Below the pieces are notes generated by a model. That model was not told the origin of the DNA, made no database searches, and saw only the letters and a program-made list of their open reading frames with translations. A stretch of DNA of 64,000 nt from NCBI RefSeq assembly GCF_005239225.2, contig NC_133297.1, forward strand, positions 1,620,392-1,684,391, given 5' to 3'. Origin of the DNA: Populus alba. Taxonomy: Eukaryota; Streptophyta; Magnoliopsida; Malpighiales; Salicaceae. The translations under genes and the position numbers were made by a program. This document shows positions 33,930 to 45,834 of this stretch, piece after piece (the first letter of the stretch is position 1; every line of letters begins with the position of its first letter).

Positions 33930-35290
33930 CGAAAAAGAAACACTGAGAATCAAAAGGAAAATAATTTATGTAAAACAAACACCTCCTTGCTAACCTAACC
34001 ACTTAGAATAAAACACGAACGGTTATGAGCGCTGGTGTGTATTCAATAACTTCCCTCAATGAAACAAATACGATCGAGTCCTCAATTATTTCAGTTTATT
34101 TAATTATTATATAATAAAAGAGATTTACCCACCATTTATGCAGCCCAATGTGGATGTAGATAAAAAAAATGTATAAAAGCGAAAATGAGGAACACATTCT
34201 ATTCAGCACTTCATATGAAAATAAATAAATTAGGGTTTCACATTTACATCAACTCTGTTTTTGGCCTTGTTTCCCTTTTTCTAGTGAATTTATTCATGAG
34301 AAACAAACTCGGAAGGAGACGTAGCCTCTCTTTACATAAAATGTAAGGGAGAAAAAAAAACAAGGAAAATTTTAATAACCTATGACCTAAATTCAATTGG
34401 ATCGCTAAAAAAAATTGTATCATTGATTAAATCTCCAGAATATCTGTGAATTGTGATAATTTTAAATAAAAAAGCTTCAACCAATAAATTTATTAACCTC
34501 GAAGGTATAGTTGAAAAGAAAAGGATTCCAGAGACTCGAATGACATATATTTTTATAGCTGGGAAATTAATAGAGAAACACAAGCTGTCCAGGATATATA
34601 GTAATAGAATGATTTATTTTTATTTTTTTTACGATAAGAGCTGTGTCTGTGTGGTGATAGTTCATGTGTGTTGAGTGAGAGGTAATTGCTGGATTCTGTC
34701 ATAGAAAAGTGGAAATAACAACTCTATTTATAGGATTGATTTGCTCCCTTCAAGTCTAGATTAATTAAGATGCTAAATCATGTTGGTGAAATCCCAGGTC
34801 ATTGATTTTGACATCAACGGTTTGAATTTTTTTATATGTAAAAAAAACGAAATTGTAAAAAAACATTACAACCATTCACTGATTTATAGCAAGGATGTGA
34901 TCTCAACCAGTAAACTTTTAAATTGAGTGTTAAAATCGATGATTATTAAAAAATAAAAAGAAAAAGAAAAAAAGAGAGCTTCAATCTTGATTAAGGATGG
35001 AACTTTTTTTGGTGGCTTTGATTACTATTACGAAACATAAGAGATATATAATTGATAAGGACATAAATTAGTTTGTTTGAGAGGAAAAAATAAAAATATA
35101 GAACATAAATGTTTATGGGATAATTTTGATGTAAATTAGTTTATACACATGAAAATGAGGTGCAAAGACCATGTGTTGATCTCTTTTTATTTTTTTATAT
35201 CAATCCCGGTATAACAATTAAATATTATCTTAAAATTAAAAATCAATATTTTTATGTATTAAAAAAAGTTCTGAATAATATATATTTAGT
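33432..35290. other. Intergenic DNA with AT microsatellites
   Basis: A run of 8 G lies near 33,453. (AT)n tracts cover about 33,608-33,630 and 33,885-33,926. The 33,440-33,600 stretch is more GC-rich but without a supported gene. Frames at 34,380-34,674 overlap on both strands and look random. No RNA gene seen. Confidence 0.4.
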
Positions 35291-35840
35291 AAGTTACTAG
35301 GCCTAACACATTTAAACTCAGATGTCAACTTAACTCAATACAATATAGGCATAATAAATTGACAAATCCAATATATTTAGGTTCATTCATCAGTTGAACC
35401 TAAAATATTATATAACTTTCAAGTTGTCAAACTTAATACATTTAAGTTTGATCATTAGCTGAACCCAATTTAATATATTTGGGTTCAGTCGTCAGCTAAA
35501 TCCAATATAATATAGACCTAACAAGTTTTCAAACCCAACACATTTAGGTTCAGCCGACAGTTGAACTTGAGGTAGCATAAGCTTGACAAATTACCAAATC
35601 TGATACACTTGAGTTAAGTCATTAGCTAAGTTTAAGGTAACATGAACCTATCAAATGTTAAACTCAATACATTTGAGTTCAACCATTAGTTGAGCCCAGA
35701 GTAATGTGAGCTTAACAAGGTTCCAAATCCAATATGTTTAGGTTTAATTGTTAGCTAACTTTAAAGCAACATGATTCTGGTAAGATGACAACTCAATGGA
35801 CTTGAGTTTGGACATCCATTGAATCCAAGATGTTGTGATT
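35291..35840. repeat. Degenerate ~63-bp minisatellite
   Basis: Roughly nine units, each of the pattern: caaRtYNaacccaatacattt, then gRgttYagtcattagctgaac, then ccaatataatatgagcctaac. Individual units are diverged but the order of phrases repeats every 60-66 bases. Confidence 0.7.
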
Positions 35841-36225
35841 TTTTAAGAACATCCATACCTTTTTTATCTAGGTTTAGTTACTTATCAAAACCAATTGGTC
35901 ATATAAATTAAGAACTACATAGCTTTATTATAGGTTAATGACATAACATGTCCGTGTCATAAATAATTATCCCCGTACATCTATAAAATATATACAGAGA
36001 TCTCTCAAAAGGCACATACCATATCTTCCATCTCATTAATAATTTGTAAATGATATTTATCTATAGATAATGATGTTCAAGAGATCTTCATCTCTCATTA
36101 ATTTCACAAAATAGAGATAACCCTTTCAACCTTCATGTGTTTATCAAAATGATGAAGTGTAAGGAATATGAATATCCCTTGAATCACTAAAATAAAGGGG
36201 TCAAAACCTTTTCTACTCTAGAAAC

Positions 36226-36273
<48 letters not shown>

Positions 36274-37780
36274 TAGAGCATTAATCACAAAAAAATACAA
36301 GAAAAAATAGTTTTGTTTTTTGATTTTAAGACTCTTTTTCTTTTATTTATTGTTTTCTTATAAAAGTTATTGATTTTATCATTAAAGAATTTTTAAATCC
36401 CATGACATGGATTGTTTTTGCAGGTGCTTAGGCTTTTTATCATTAATTTGATACTTTATGAGTTAAAAATTAAAAAAAAAAAACATATTTTTAACAACTC
36501 AATTAATCATTATTAAAATACCAAATAACATGTTACTCGAACATTTTAGATTTTGAAACATCATTAATATGCCTTTTCAAATAAGAATTGCTGTTTTTTT
36601 TTAGTTTTAATAGTTGAATTGTAGATTGTTTGATTATAAATGTTACATTATATTAGCTTTATACACAAAGTGTTTGAGAATACAATAATTTTTATTTTTT
36701 TATGTTCATGTTTCACTTGAAAAGTATATTAAATCGATGATTTTCATTGATTTTTTGATGATTTTACGTTGTAGATATAAAAATAAAATTAAAACAAAAA
36801 AATTCTGCACTGTAATAATAAACACACTATTTGTCGATGCATTTTCTTATACAATTTTTCTATCCCTTCAGTTGTAATCCAAACATTTTTCCAGTAAAAA
36901 CCTTCGTCTCGTATCAAGCACTTCCCTATGTAGCAAGAATCATGAGAAGAAAAACTAGAAATCAATCCTCTTCTCTTCTATATAGGTGGTTCCATGCAAG
37001 GACCCTCGAGGTCCAAAATAGGTGATGCTATCCTAAATTAACACACGTTGCTCGGTGTTGTGACCTTGCTAATGATTTTGATGTGTTAGTATTAATTTTA
37101 AAAAATATTTTAATATATAATTTTTTAAAATTAATATGCATCATGATACCAAATACATAAATAAAAATAACTTTATTTCTTTGACCTTTATAAAAAAAAA
37201 TCAAATTTAAATAATTGCAAATATATAAGTATTTTTTCTTGATATATCGTTGCATGTTTTGTAAACTCGAACACACTACTATATACTACTCGGTGAAAGT
37301 TCGAAGGTGGAACTCGAGAGATATTTTTAGCGAATCAAGAGGCCACGCTAACTAATATAATTTCTGGATCTGGTCCGAGGAATAACTCATAAAAGAATTT
37401 GGGTTATTAGTTGATTCAATTAACTGGTAGATTTGTGAGTTAATCAGGCAAATATTTCTATTAAAATAATATTATTTAATTCCTTTTTAAAAAAATAAAA
37501 TTCTTTGACATTAACTTGAAAAAGTTTCATTGTCCGCTAAAAATATGATAGAATCAATCAAATTTTATAAAATTAATATTTTATTTTATCTAATTTAAAA
37601 ATATAATCTAAAATAACGATTGATATAATGATAATGAATTTTTTTGAACTGTTTTTTAATATATTAAAATAATATATTTTTTAATTTTTAAAATTTATCT
37701 TTAATATCAATAAAAATATTTAGAATAAAAAATATATTTTTTAAAAAGAATAACTATAACCCAAAAATAAACAGCCTTGA
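35841..37780. other. Intergenic DNA with microsatellite and AT-rich repeat
   Basis: An (AT)n tract followed by (GTAT)n lies at about 36,226-36,272. An AT-rich dispersed repeat copy lies at about 37,640-37,770. Frames at 36,831-37,276 show no domain. No gene supported. Confidence 0.4.
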
Positions 37781-38239
37781 AATCAGATTAGACTTTTCAC
37801 CTTAACCGTCCTGAGTGAATGATAGCATGGGAAACACAAAAAAGGAACAGACATTAATAAAAGGAGACCCAATAATTTCAGATTCACTCACCAAAACAAT
37901 CTCCTACCTCCCTCCCTCCCTCCCATCTTTTTGTTTTATCCAAAAAATTAAACCCGCCAACAGCCTGCCTCCTCCATGAACGCAAAATATTTTGGCTATG
38001 GTTTTTAAAATTCAAAGCCACCCCCCAAAACGCAAAATCTCAAAAATAAGAAACCCAAAAACGCAACGAGCGCCAAAGTCTCCTCCTTTCAAAAACAAAA
38101 TCATGGCGCTCCCTCCTCCTCTCTCTCCGCCACTACAAAACCTCTCCCCCTCTCACACTCGCAGACCCCTCTCCACCCCGCTCTCTCTCACTCCAAACCC
38201 AAAACGAGGCAACTGACTCGGTGAGTGAAGAAGAGTAAA
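37781..38239 (+). promoter_or_regulatory. Promoter and 5' leader of the cyclin gene
   Basis: The sequence turns pyrimidine- and C-rich from about 37,895 (ctccctccctccctccc) up to the start codon, a common leader composition for plant housekeeping and cell-cycle genes. aaacccgccaac at ~37,951 is only a loose match to an E2F site (reverse complement GTTGGCGGGTTT). No certain TATA box. Confidence 0.4.
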
Positions 38240-40041
38240 ATGAATTCAGTTTCAGAGAAAGAGAACTGTGTCCGCATTACTCGCGCTGCCAAAAAGAGGG
38301 CGGCAGCGCTGGCTTCAGCCGAGGACCGGCCCTTGAATAAGAAGAGGGTTGTGTTGGGAGAACTTCCCAACTTATCGAACACCACCGTTTCAGTGAATGA
38401 GGTACATAAGCAGAAAGCAAAGACAAAGTCAAATACCAGCAAGGGGACTTTAACGAGGAAGGATGGTGTTTTCAAAGAGGATGTTGATGGGAAACCAGAA
38501 GATCCCCAAATGTGTGCACCATATGCATCTGATATTTATGAGTATCTTCATAAAATGGAGGTAAAGATTGGTTTTTTGTGATGTGATCTGTGGAAATGTA
38601 ATTAGGGTTTGTGTGGTTTAATTGATTTATGGGGTTTATTTATCAGGTGGATCCAAAAAGAAGGCCTTTGCCTGATTACATCGAGAAGGTTCAAAAAGAT
38701 GTTAGCCCCAATATGAGAGGGATTTTGGTGGATTGGTTGGTTGAGGTTGCGGAGGAGTACAGGATTGTCTCTGACACTTTGTATCTTACTGTTTCTTACA
38801 TTGATAGATTCTTGTCTTTCAATGTCCTCAATAGGCAGAGGCTCCAGCTTCTTGGTGTTTCTGCTATGCTTATTGCCTCGTAAGATCTGGGGTCCCTTGA
38901 ATTTTGTTTTTGTTTTTGAATTGAATTTTGTTCATGTTTTTGAAGTCTTGTTTTATTTATTTATTTATTTTGTTTCATTTTGTTTGGATAAGTAGAAAGT
39001 ATGAAGAAATCAACCCGCCAAATGTAGAAGATTTTTGCTACATAACAGATAATACATACACCAAGGAAGAGGTAATTAATTAACATTTTGTTTGTCTTAC
39101 GGGTTCAGATTTCCAATGTTCAAGCTATGATTTTTCATTTGTTATTTTAATTAATGGTGGTTTGTGTGATTGTGAAGGTGGTTAAAATGGAAGCTGATAT
39201 ACTCAAATCTTTGAAATTTGAAGTGGGAAATCCTACAATAAAGACACTCTTAAGGTAAGATTTAAGAATGTTTTGATGTTGCTCTTTTATCTGCCTGCAA
39301 TTGGTGATTTACTCATCATTGAAGGTTAATAGTTTGGTGGGCTGATTTTTGGTGTTGTTTGTCATGTTGGTTTTGTAGGAGATTCACAAGGGCAGCTCAA
39401 GAGGATTACAAAGTAAGTGTGATCCCATTTTTCATTATTGAAGGTTAATGGCTTGTATGCTCTGATGCTGGGAAGCATTTGTTATCGTTATTGACTGTTG
39501 TAATCTCTGTGCCTTCTGCAGACTTCGGATTTGCAGCTTGAGTTCCTGGGATTTTACCTTGCCGAGTTGAGTTTGTTGGATTACAATTGTGTGAAATATC
39601 TACCTTCTTTGGTGGCTGCTTCTGTTATTTTTCTTACAAGATTTCTGATGCGACCCAAGACACATCCTTGGGTAAGTAGTTTCAGGAATACTAATTTGTA
39701 TTGATAATAGTTTTTGGAGTGCAATTTCTAATTTTTGTTCATACAGAGTTCAACCTTGCAACAATACACTGGATACAAAGCAACGGATCTAAAGGATTGT
39801 GTTCTCATCATACATGACTTGTATTTGAGTAGAAGAGGGGGTGGATTACAAGCTGTAAGAGAAAAATACAAGCAGCAAAAGGTATGGTTTCTGTCAGAAC
39901 TCGTCAGGAAGTTGAGTTGAATTCTTGCATTGCAAAGGGGCATTTTGTTTACTCTGAATTATTCTCCTGGAACAGTTCAAGTGCGTGGCAAACATGCCTT
40001 CCCCTCCAGAGATACCAGCTTTATATTTTGACGAGGTTTAA
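38240..40041 (+). CDS. CYCA3: A-type cyclin, A3 subgroup
   Basis: Eight exons, GT..AG throughout and phase-consistent: 38240-38560, 38647-38879, 38996-39071, 39178-39254, 39379-39412, 39522-39671, 39747-39881 and 39976-40041. They encode 363 residues, the short length typical of plant CYCA3. The cyclin N box spans about residues 85-215 and contains the A-type signature [16 protein letters not shown] (130-145). The C-terminal cyclin fold follows to about 340. Two APC/C degrons stand in the N-terminus: a KEN box (7-9) and a D-box RVVLGELPN (36-44). The basic stretch RAAKKR (15-20) could be nuclear-localising. The protein would activate a CDK in S/G2 phase in the nucleus. ATG at 38,240 is chosen; an in-frame GTG upstream is not credible. 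All exons are open and no lesion is seen. Confidence 0.95.
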
Positions 40042-43000
40042 ATGCAAAAGGTGGCCCGGCGATTTTGTGTTTTGGGATATGGCAAGTGATGGAAATTGAT
40101 ACTGCCTCAGGAAGGCCTAGAAGCGAGAATTTGTAATGCAAAAGTCATGGCATTTTGGATTTACTATAAAGTCTTGACTGATGTTTGGGGCCTCCTGGAA
40201 GTCAATTTTTGGCCATGTGTAATGAATTATTGTGGTGCCACATGCTGGTTCTTGTAGTTCTGATCCCTGGGACTTTTATCCGGAGTATGAATGACATTGT
40301 TGAAACCAGCAGCTGCGTAACTGTGCTATTGCTGACTCTTCTCACTGGTAGAATAGTTGAATTTGCCAGGGAAGCCCTGTGAATAATGAAATTTTGTTTT
40401 TGGTTCTAATATTGAATGCTAAATGGCCATTATGAAAACATGAATTTTCTCCTATATTTGAGTATCTGAATCGTGCAAGGCTCTTAGGCTTTAAAACTGG
40501 TATATACGAACCCTTGCTTGGTCACTTGCCTAATGAAAGTGAGAATTGTTGGGGGTAATGAACCTTGTTTTTAAATGAACAAAATTTTGAGTTGCAAAAC
40601 CCTGATGTCTTACTGGTTACTGTATAATAGAGAAGTATTAAGTGAGTGTTTAAGATTGTAATTAGACTCTGCTTCTTAAAAATTTTGAAATCTTGTTTTA
40701 GCTTTAAATTTTTTATTTTTAAATTGTTTTTATGTGTTTATGTTAAAGATAAATTTTTAAAAATAGTTTTTTCAACACTTTTAAACAGACAATAAATGAT
40801 CTGTACCAAAGTTTCTACATCTGACTGAAAAAAAAATGCTCTTCTTGAGAAAAACCAAGAGCAGGTGGCTCTTCAGTGATTCAGTTTTGATCTCCCAGCA
40901 AACCTCTACTTAAAGGGTTTAGCCTCTTCATTACATGCACCTTTGGCTGCTAATTGCTGCTGATCGAGTGAAAATTAGTAAAATAGGCATCTTGTAACAT
41001 AAGAATTCACGTTGAGTGATGATGGAGAAAGATTATAGTGTTAAGGCTGTAGGGTCAGGTCTATGTTAAGCAGCTCTGATGGTTGCATGTGTTCTGATAC
41101 CATGTGAAAAGTAAAACTACCTGGCTATTCTGCAGTTGTTGCTTCCACAGGCACAATTGCTGTCTGGCTCACCCCAAATCCCTTAACATTTTTTGAATCT
41201 TGCAATCATAAGGTCTCATTCCCTACTTGTTTTGTGGACAAGTGGATGGGAGTGAACACCAAGTGATTGGAATATTGGTTTACTAGCAAGCAAGCTTATC
41301 GTTGCCATATGCCTCTCACACTAGTACCTTTTGATTGCTCCTCTCACCCTCATATGGGTGTTCCGGTGGCCGCCAAGTTCTTGTGAAATATAGAACTTTC
41401 TCTTGCAGAAGCTACACTAGAAAACTTTGTTGGCAGTGGATTTTGATTGTGAACCCTGCTCCTTATCCATGATGCAGTTTTTTCCTGCAGGGACTAAAGT
41501 TCAAGCACTCATTTGAATGACCCTTCTTCAGTATCTCTGGAGTAACTATCTCTGAAGTGACTGATGTTCTGGAAAATCATCTTAAACGTGTGTTGATTTG
41601 AAAGGAGGCAGTCAAGGAAGCTATACTATTAGGCTCTTTATACGTTGTCGATGTGCCTCAAGAGGATTAGCTGATATACAACAATAAGATCAAAGAAACG
41701 AACTCGGAGATATATCTCATGGTGAGTGAAGTGGCAATGGATATGTGAAGATTTTAAGTTCACATTTCTAAAGTTTGTTTTCCGTAATACTGCCTGTGTC
41801 TCCACGGCTTGTTTTTGGCGGCATCCCAGGGCGTTGTCAATTACGTCTATATAACCTCTGTCAAAGCTTAGCATTCACATGTTTTCTGTCTGTATCCCTC
41901 CTCTAGCATTGAACTGATCTGATTTGAAGCAACTTTATGATTCGAATTTGGCAGCCACGCAAAAATTCCATCACTGTCATATCATAATCAAAGTTATAGA
42001 AGTTGCATGCCACAGATTTCGGGTACTTTACCCAGTCTTTGCCTAGTGATCTCAAACCTTGATCCTGTCCTGATAGTATTTTTGGCACCACAGCAGAGGA
42101 TTTACTGGCAGTCCTCAATATAGCAACTATCAATCTTAACTAAATAATTTCTAATCTTGGATGCATCTGTTTGTAGAATTTCTAGTTCTTGTTGACATCA
42201 CTGGAAGAGACGCATTGATTAATCAAGAGGTTGAAGAAAGGAGCGGCTAGAAGTGGCGCAAACAGACCGAGAATTTCTAGTTCTTCCGACTGAAGGTTCA
42301 CGCCACTCGTTCTTTTTCATCTCTGGAACTTCATTAGCAACTTCTTTTTTGCTACACGTCAAACTTGCAGGAGAGTTATATGATGTATGTAACACTAATG
42401 GATGAGTTGTTGATTTTAACCAGGTTTTATTTGCTAATCGCGATGATAAGAGGTGCAGATAGGTATATTTTATATGAACTCAAGGAACATTCCACCTTCC
42501 TTTGTCCTAGTGGGCTCGTGTAGTTGTCTTATACAGGGCAGAGTGCTTGGAGAACGAACATAGAACCAAGGTGTTTGTGAGAAATCCTGAGGAAACAGGT
42601 AGAGCCCAATTCTCTACTTGCTTTCATACACCGGTAAGGCACTGGCAATTGAAGCTTCCATGTCAGAACATGACCAGTGTGGCGGGTGGATTGATGACCC
42701 AGGAGGTTGGAACAGAGAGCTGTCTAATCGAAATTGCACCTTATCCACAAACGGAGCATCTAGATGGTGCTGGGTTCAGCTACAATGGTGGAAACTAGGC
42801 CAGGTTCTCACAGATGGAATGCACAAAAGTGCCTTAAACTACTATTATATGGTTCTCTAGATTCCCGCCTAAAATGGCATGCCCCAAGTACTTTTATACT
42901 TGCAATGAAATCGGCACCCTTCTCTGGAAGATCATCATTCGCCTTCAGTGCTAGTGCCACAGCAGTAGCTAAGATTTTGGCTCTCAATACAGTTGAGGCG

Positions 43001-45588
43001 TGCCTAAAACAGGGACAACCTGCCTAATCATGCATATTTTCCTCAATACTGCGGGAGATGGCCCAGTGCCATGCGTTTCGGACAACATTAGATGTGTGGA
43101 TTGGCTTGTTAACCGTGTCGACCACTAGTGGAGTGTCTTGAGATTTTATTAGAAGACCTTGCCGGAGTTTGTTGCGTAGTCAGAGGCCATCCAGTCTCCC
43201 TTTAAAAAACAAGAAAAAACCAAAACGCCTAACTTTCAGTAGTATGATTATTAGTGTCATACAAGTAATGTATTCCTTTTTGTTTAAAAATATATATTTT
43301 TTATTTTTAAAATAATACATTAAAATGATTAAAAAAATATATTTTAAAACAAAAAAAATAATTAAACCACAGTACTAAACGTACCTTTTTTTCAAAGTGT
43401 TTTACTATAAGGTTTGCTGGTTGCTTCAAAGTTTCTACTAAGCTCTCCACACGCTTGGGCATGGTTAGTCTGTTTTCTCTCCTGAGCCTAAGGTCATTCA
43501 TCTATATATATATATATATAACAGTTTTATTAAAAAAATTAAGTACAAGCTTTTTCGTTAAGGCCTCTAAGTAACAGAGCCTTTACTTAAGAAGCTAAAC
43601 CTTTGGGGTCAGATCTGTATCGTTGTCCTTCATTTCCCGTGTTTTCACCCTTTAATCTTTCTCTATGTATTTTTCTCCGTACATAGTGTGTACTGTGTAG
43701 TGTTTTGATATTAAAATATTTTTTATTTTTTAAAAATTTACTTTTAATATTAATACATCAATACAACTACATAAGACTTAAGTTTATTATAATTCAATAG
43801 CTTAATATAAAAAATATAAAATTAAAAATCCAACGTCAATGATTTTTGTTAAATGAGACATTACATTTTAATAAAAAATAATAGGAGTGCTTTTTATCAT
43901 GGTTTAATATGCATTTTAAAATATTTTTAAACTGTTTTTTATTTAAAAAAAAAATACATAAAATGTATTTTTTTATGATTTTTATACATTCAATGTTAAA
44001 AATAAAAATAAAAAATTTACACATGGCACCGTACTATTAGACACAAAGTAACCTTATACCTTTTTGGGCAAGTCTTCGATAGAAAATTCCGACATATCTA
44101 AGATGCTAAGATCAAAGGTTTGTCTCCCAATAGGTTAGAGTAGGAGGCCCACTCCGCCCTAGGTTGGTAGTTTCAAACCACTAAACAGACACGTACACGA
44201 GCCTGGAAGAAAAATGTGCTGCACTTTTTTCTCTCTGGATTTTAAAAATGCTTTTAATTTTTTTTAAAAAAAATTCGTTATTTTTTGATATTTTTATTTT
44301 AATATTTGATATTAAAATAATTTTTTAAAATAAAAAAAATATTATTTTAATATATTTTTAAATAAAAATTATTTTAAAAAACAGCTGATATTGAATTTTA
44401 AAACACCTCGCAGCTACACTCTGTAATATGTGAAGATTCCACACCACGTGTCGGTAATCATAATGGCAACCAGTTAAAATTCCTAGCAAATTGTATAATG
44501 TTTTCAACAACCTTGTCTTCTTTTTACGTCCCCTCAGATTCTTTAACCCATTTTTTCAAGCATCAACATGTGGATAGCTGGCTTATGTTCGGTTCCAACT
44601 TCAGTGGCCTCTCATTTTCAAAAGGGATGCTTAGATTGTAATAAATCTTGTTTTTTTATGGTGTTATTTGATTAGAAATATATTAAAATAATATATTTTT
44701 ATTTTTTAAAATTATTTTTGATATCAATATATTTAAAAATAATTAAAAATATAAAAAATATTAATTTAAAATAAAAAACATATTATATTTTTTTCAAAAA
44801 CACTTTTATAACATACCCTAAAAAGCCAGCAGAGTCACGGAATTAATTAGGGGCATCACCAAAGAGTTCTCTTGCTTTTCTAGTACAGTACAAGATTTGA
44901 TTCCATATATTCAATGGCTGCAAGAAAGAACCGTCGGTCGGTTCAGTTGCGCATGATTTGACTACTCAAAACTTGTACTATAAGTAAAGATTAGTGTAGG
45001 AAATTAGCTACTTTACACCCTTAAAAGCTTCGCACATTCTTGCCTTTTCGTTCAACTTTGCATGAAGGAGTAAAAAGTTTTTGAAAATAATAAGAAACTA
45101 ATAATTCAGAAACCCATTTTTTTAAAGTCACTCTTTCTCCTGGCTCCAGATGAGCTATAAAGAGTAAATTGACTAGTTTTCAAAGCTGACAAACACTGCC
45201 CTGACAAAGAAAAAAAGGCACAAGAGCCAAGATCTGTAATTCTGTATATACTATATGTTATAAATCAGACCTGGTGTGACCTTATTTTAGGGACTGAAAG
45301 CGAGAACGAAAGCAATATAGAAGGCAAAAAGTTCTCGTGAAATACAAAGAACATGTAAAGAATAGCAAAAAAGTAACATCGTGAGTTGCGTTCCTTGTTT
45401 GCAGGGTGTGCTCAATCACAACGCTTCCTTATCACTTCTTTCCTCCTCTTCCCTTGCCAAACAAAGCCATCTAACTTTCTGCCTTTACCTTGCTGGTCCC
45501 AGATCTTGCGTTTCTCTCCCCGATTCGAAGCAGCAAGCTCTCTTTTCTCACTCTCACTCGAACGTCAGAACAATTTCTAGGTAGAAAA
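40042..45588. other. Cyclin 3' region and a long stretch without a supported gene
   Basis: 40,042-40,450 probably holds the cyclin's 3' untranslated region. 40,850-43,190 is clearly less AT-rich than the rest and looks single-copy. It has short frames (for example 42,547-43,027) but no domain I recognise, and frame changes every ~80 codons argue against a simple gene. gttctgataccatgtgaaaa near 41,090 is a reverse-strand primer-binding-site-like phrase (TGGTATCAGA), perhaps a retroelement trace. 43,270-44,810 is packed with the AT-rich dispersed repeat (43,280-43,380; 43,910-44,035; 44,225-44,405; 44,650-44,810). A (TA)n tract lies at 43,502-43,519. 44,820-45,588 is the CLE gene's upstream region. 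Confidence 0.4.
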
Positions 45589-45834
45589 ATGCACCTTCAA
45601 CAGTCCCTTCAAGTCTTCATGTTGCAGAAGCTAGTGGTTTTAGCTCTCCTTGTACTGTTGCTCCCAGGAGATCAGAAAGAAGAGACAATGGTGAATGTTC
45701 ATGGCTTACAAGATCAGCAGCCACCAAGTAGCACAGAGAAGCAGCAACAGAAACGTTTGAGGCACTCCTTTGATATGTTCTTTTCAAGCAAAAGAAAAGT
45801 TCCAAACGCTTCAGACCCTCTTCACAACCGCTGA
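45589..45834 (+). CDS. CLE: CLE-family secreted signalling peptide precursor
   Basis: An 81-residue, single-exon frame. A hydrophobic signal peptide (about residues 11-27, LQKLVVLALLVLLLPG) is followed by a variable charged region and a C-terminal CLE motif RKVPNASDPLHN (residues 69-80) with one Arg after it. The motif fits the family pattern: Arg1, Val3, Pro4 (usually hydroxylated), Asp8, Pro9, Leu10, His11, Asn12. Position 6, normally Gly, is Ala, and position 7, often Pro, is Ser. Preceding basic residues (SSKRK) suit processing. The mature 12-13-residue peptide would act outside the cell on CLV1/BAM-type receptor kinases. The motif looks closest to CLE25/26- or CLE43-like peptides, but the subtype is uncertain. 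ATG 45,589 is the first in frame; Met11 (45,619) is an alternative that also leaves a signal peptide. Confidence 0.88.
   Translation: MHLQQSLQVFMLQKLVVLALLVLLLPGDQKEETMVNVHGLQDQQPPSSTEKQQQKRLRHSFDMFFSSKRKVPNASDPLHNR

Noticed and set aside
42547..43027. Three overlapping plus-strand frames of 80-87 codons
   Set aside because: Overlap in different frames, no recognised domain, and no consistent splice model could be built by eye.
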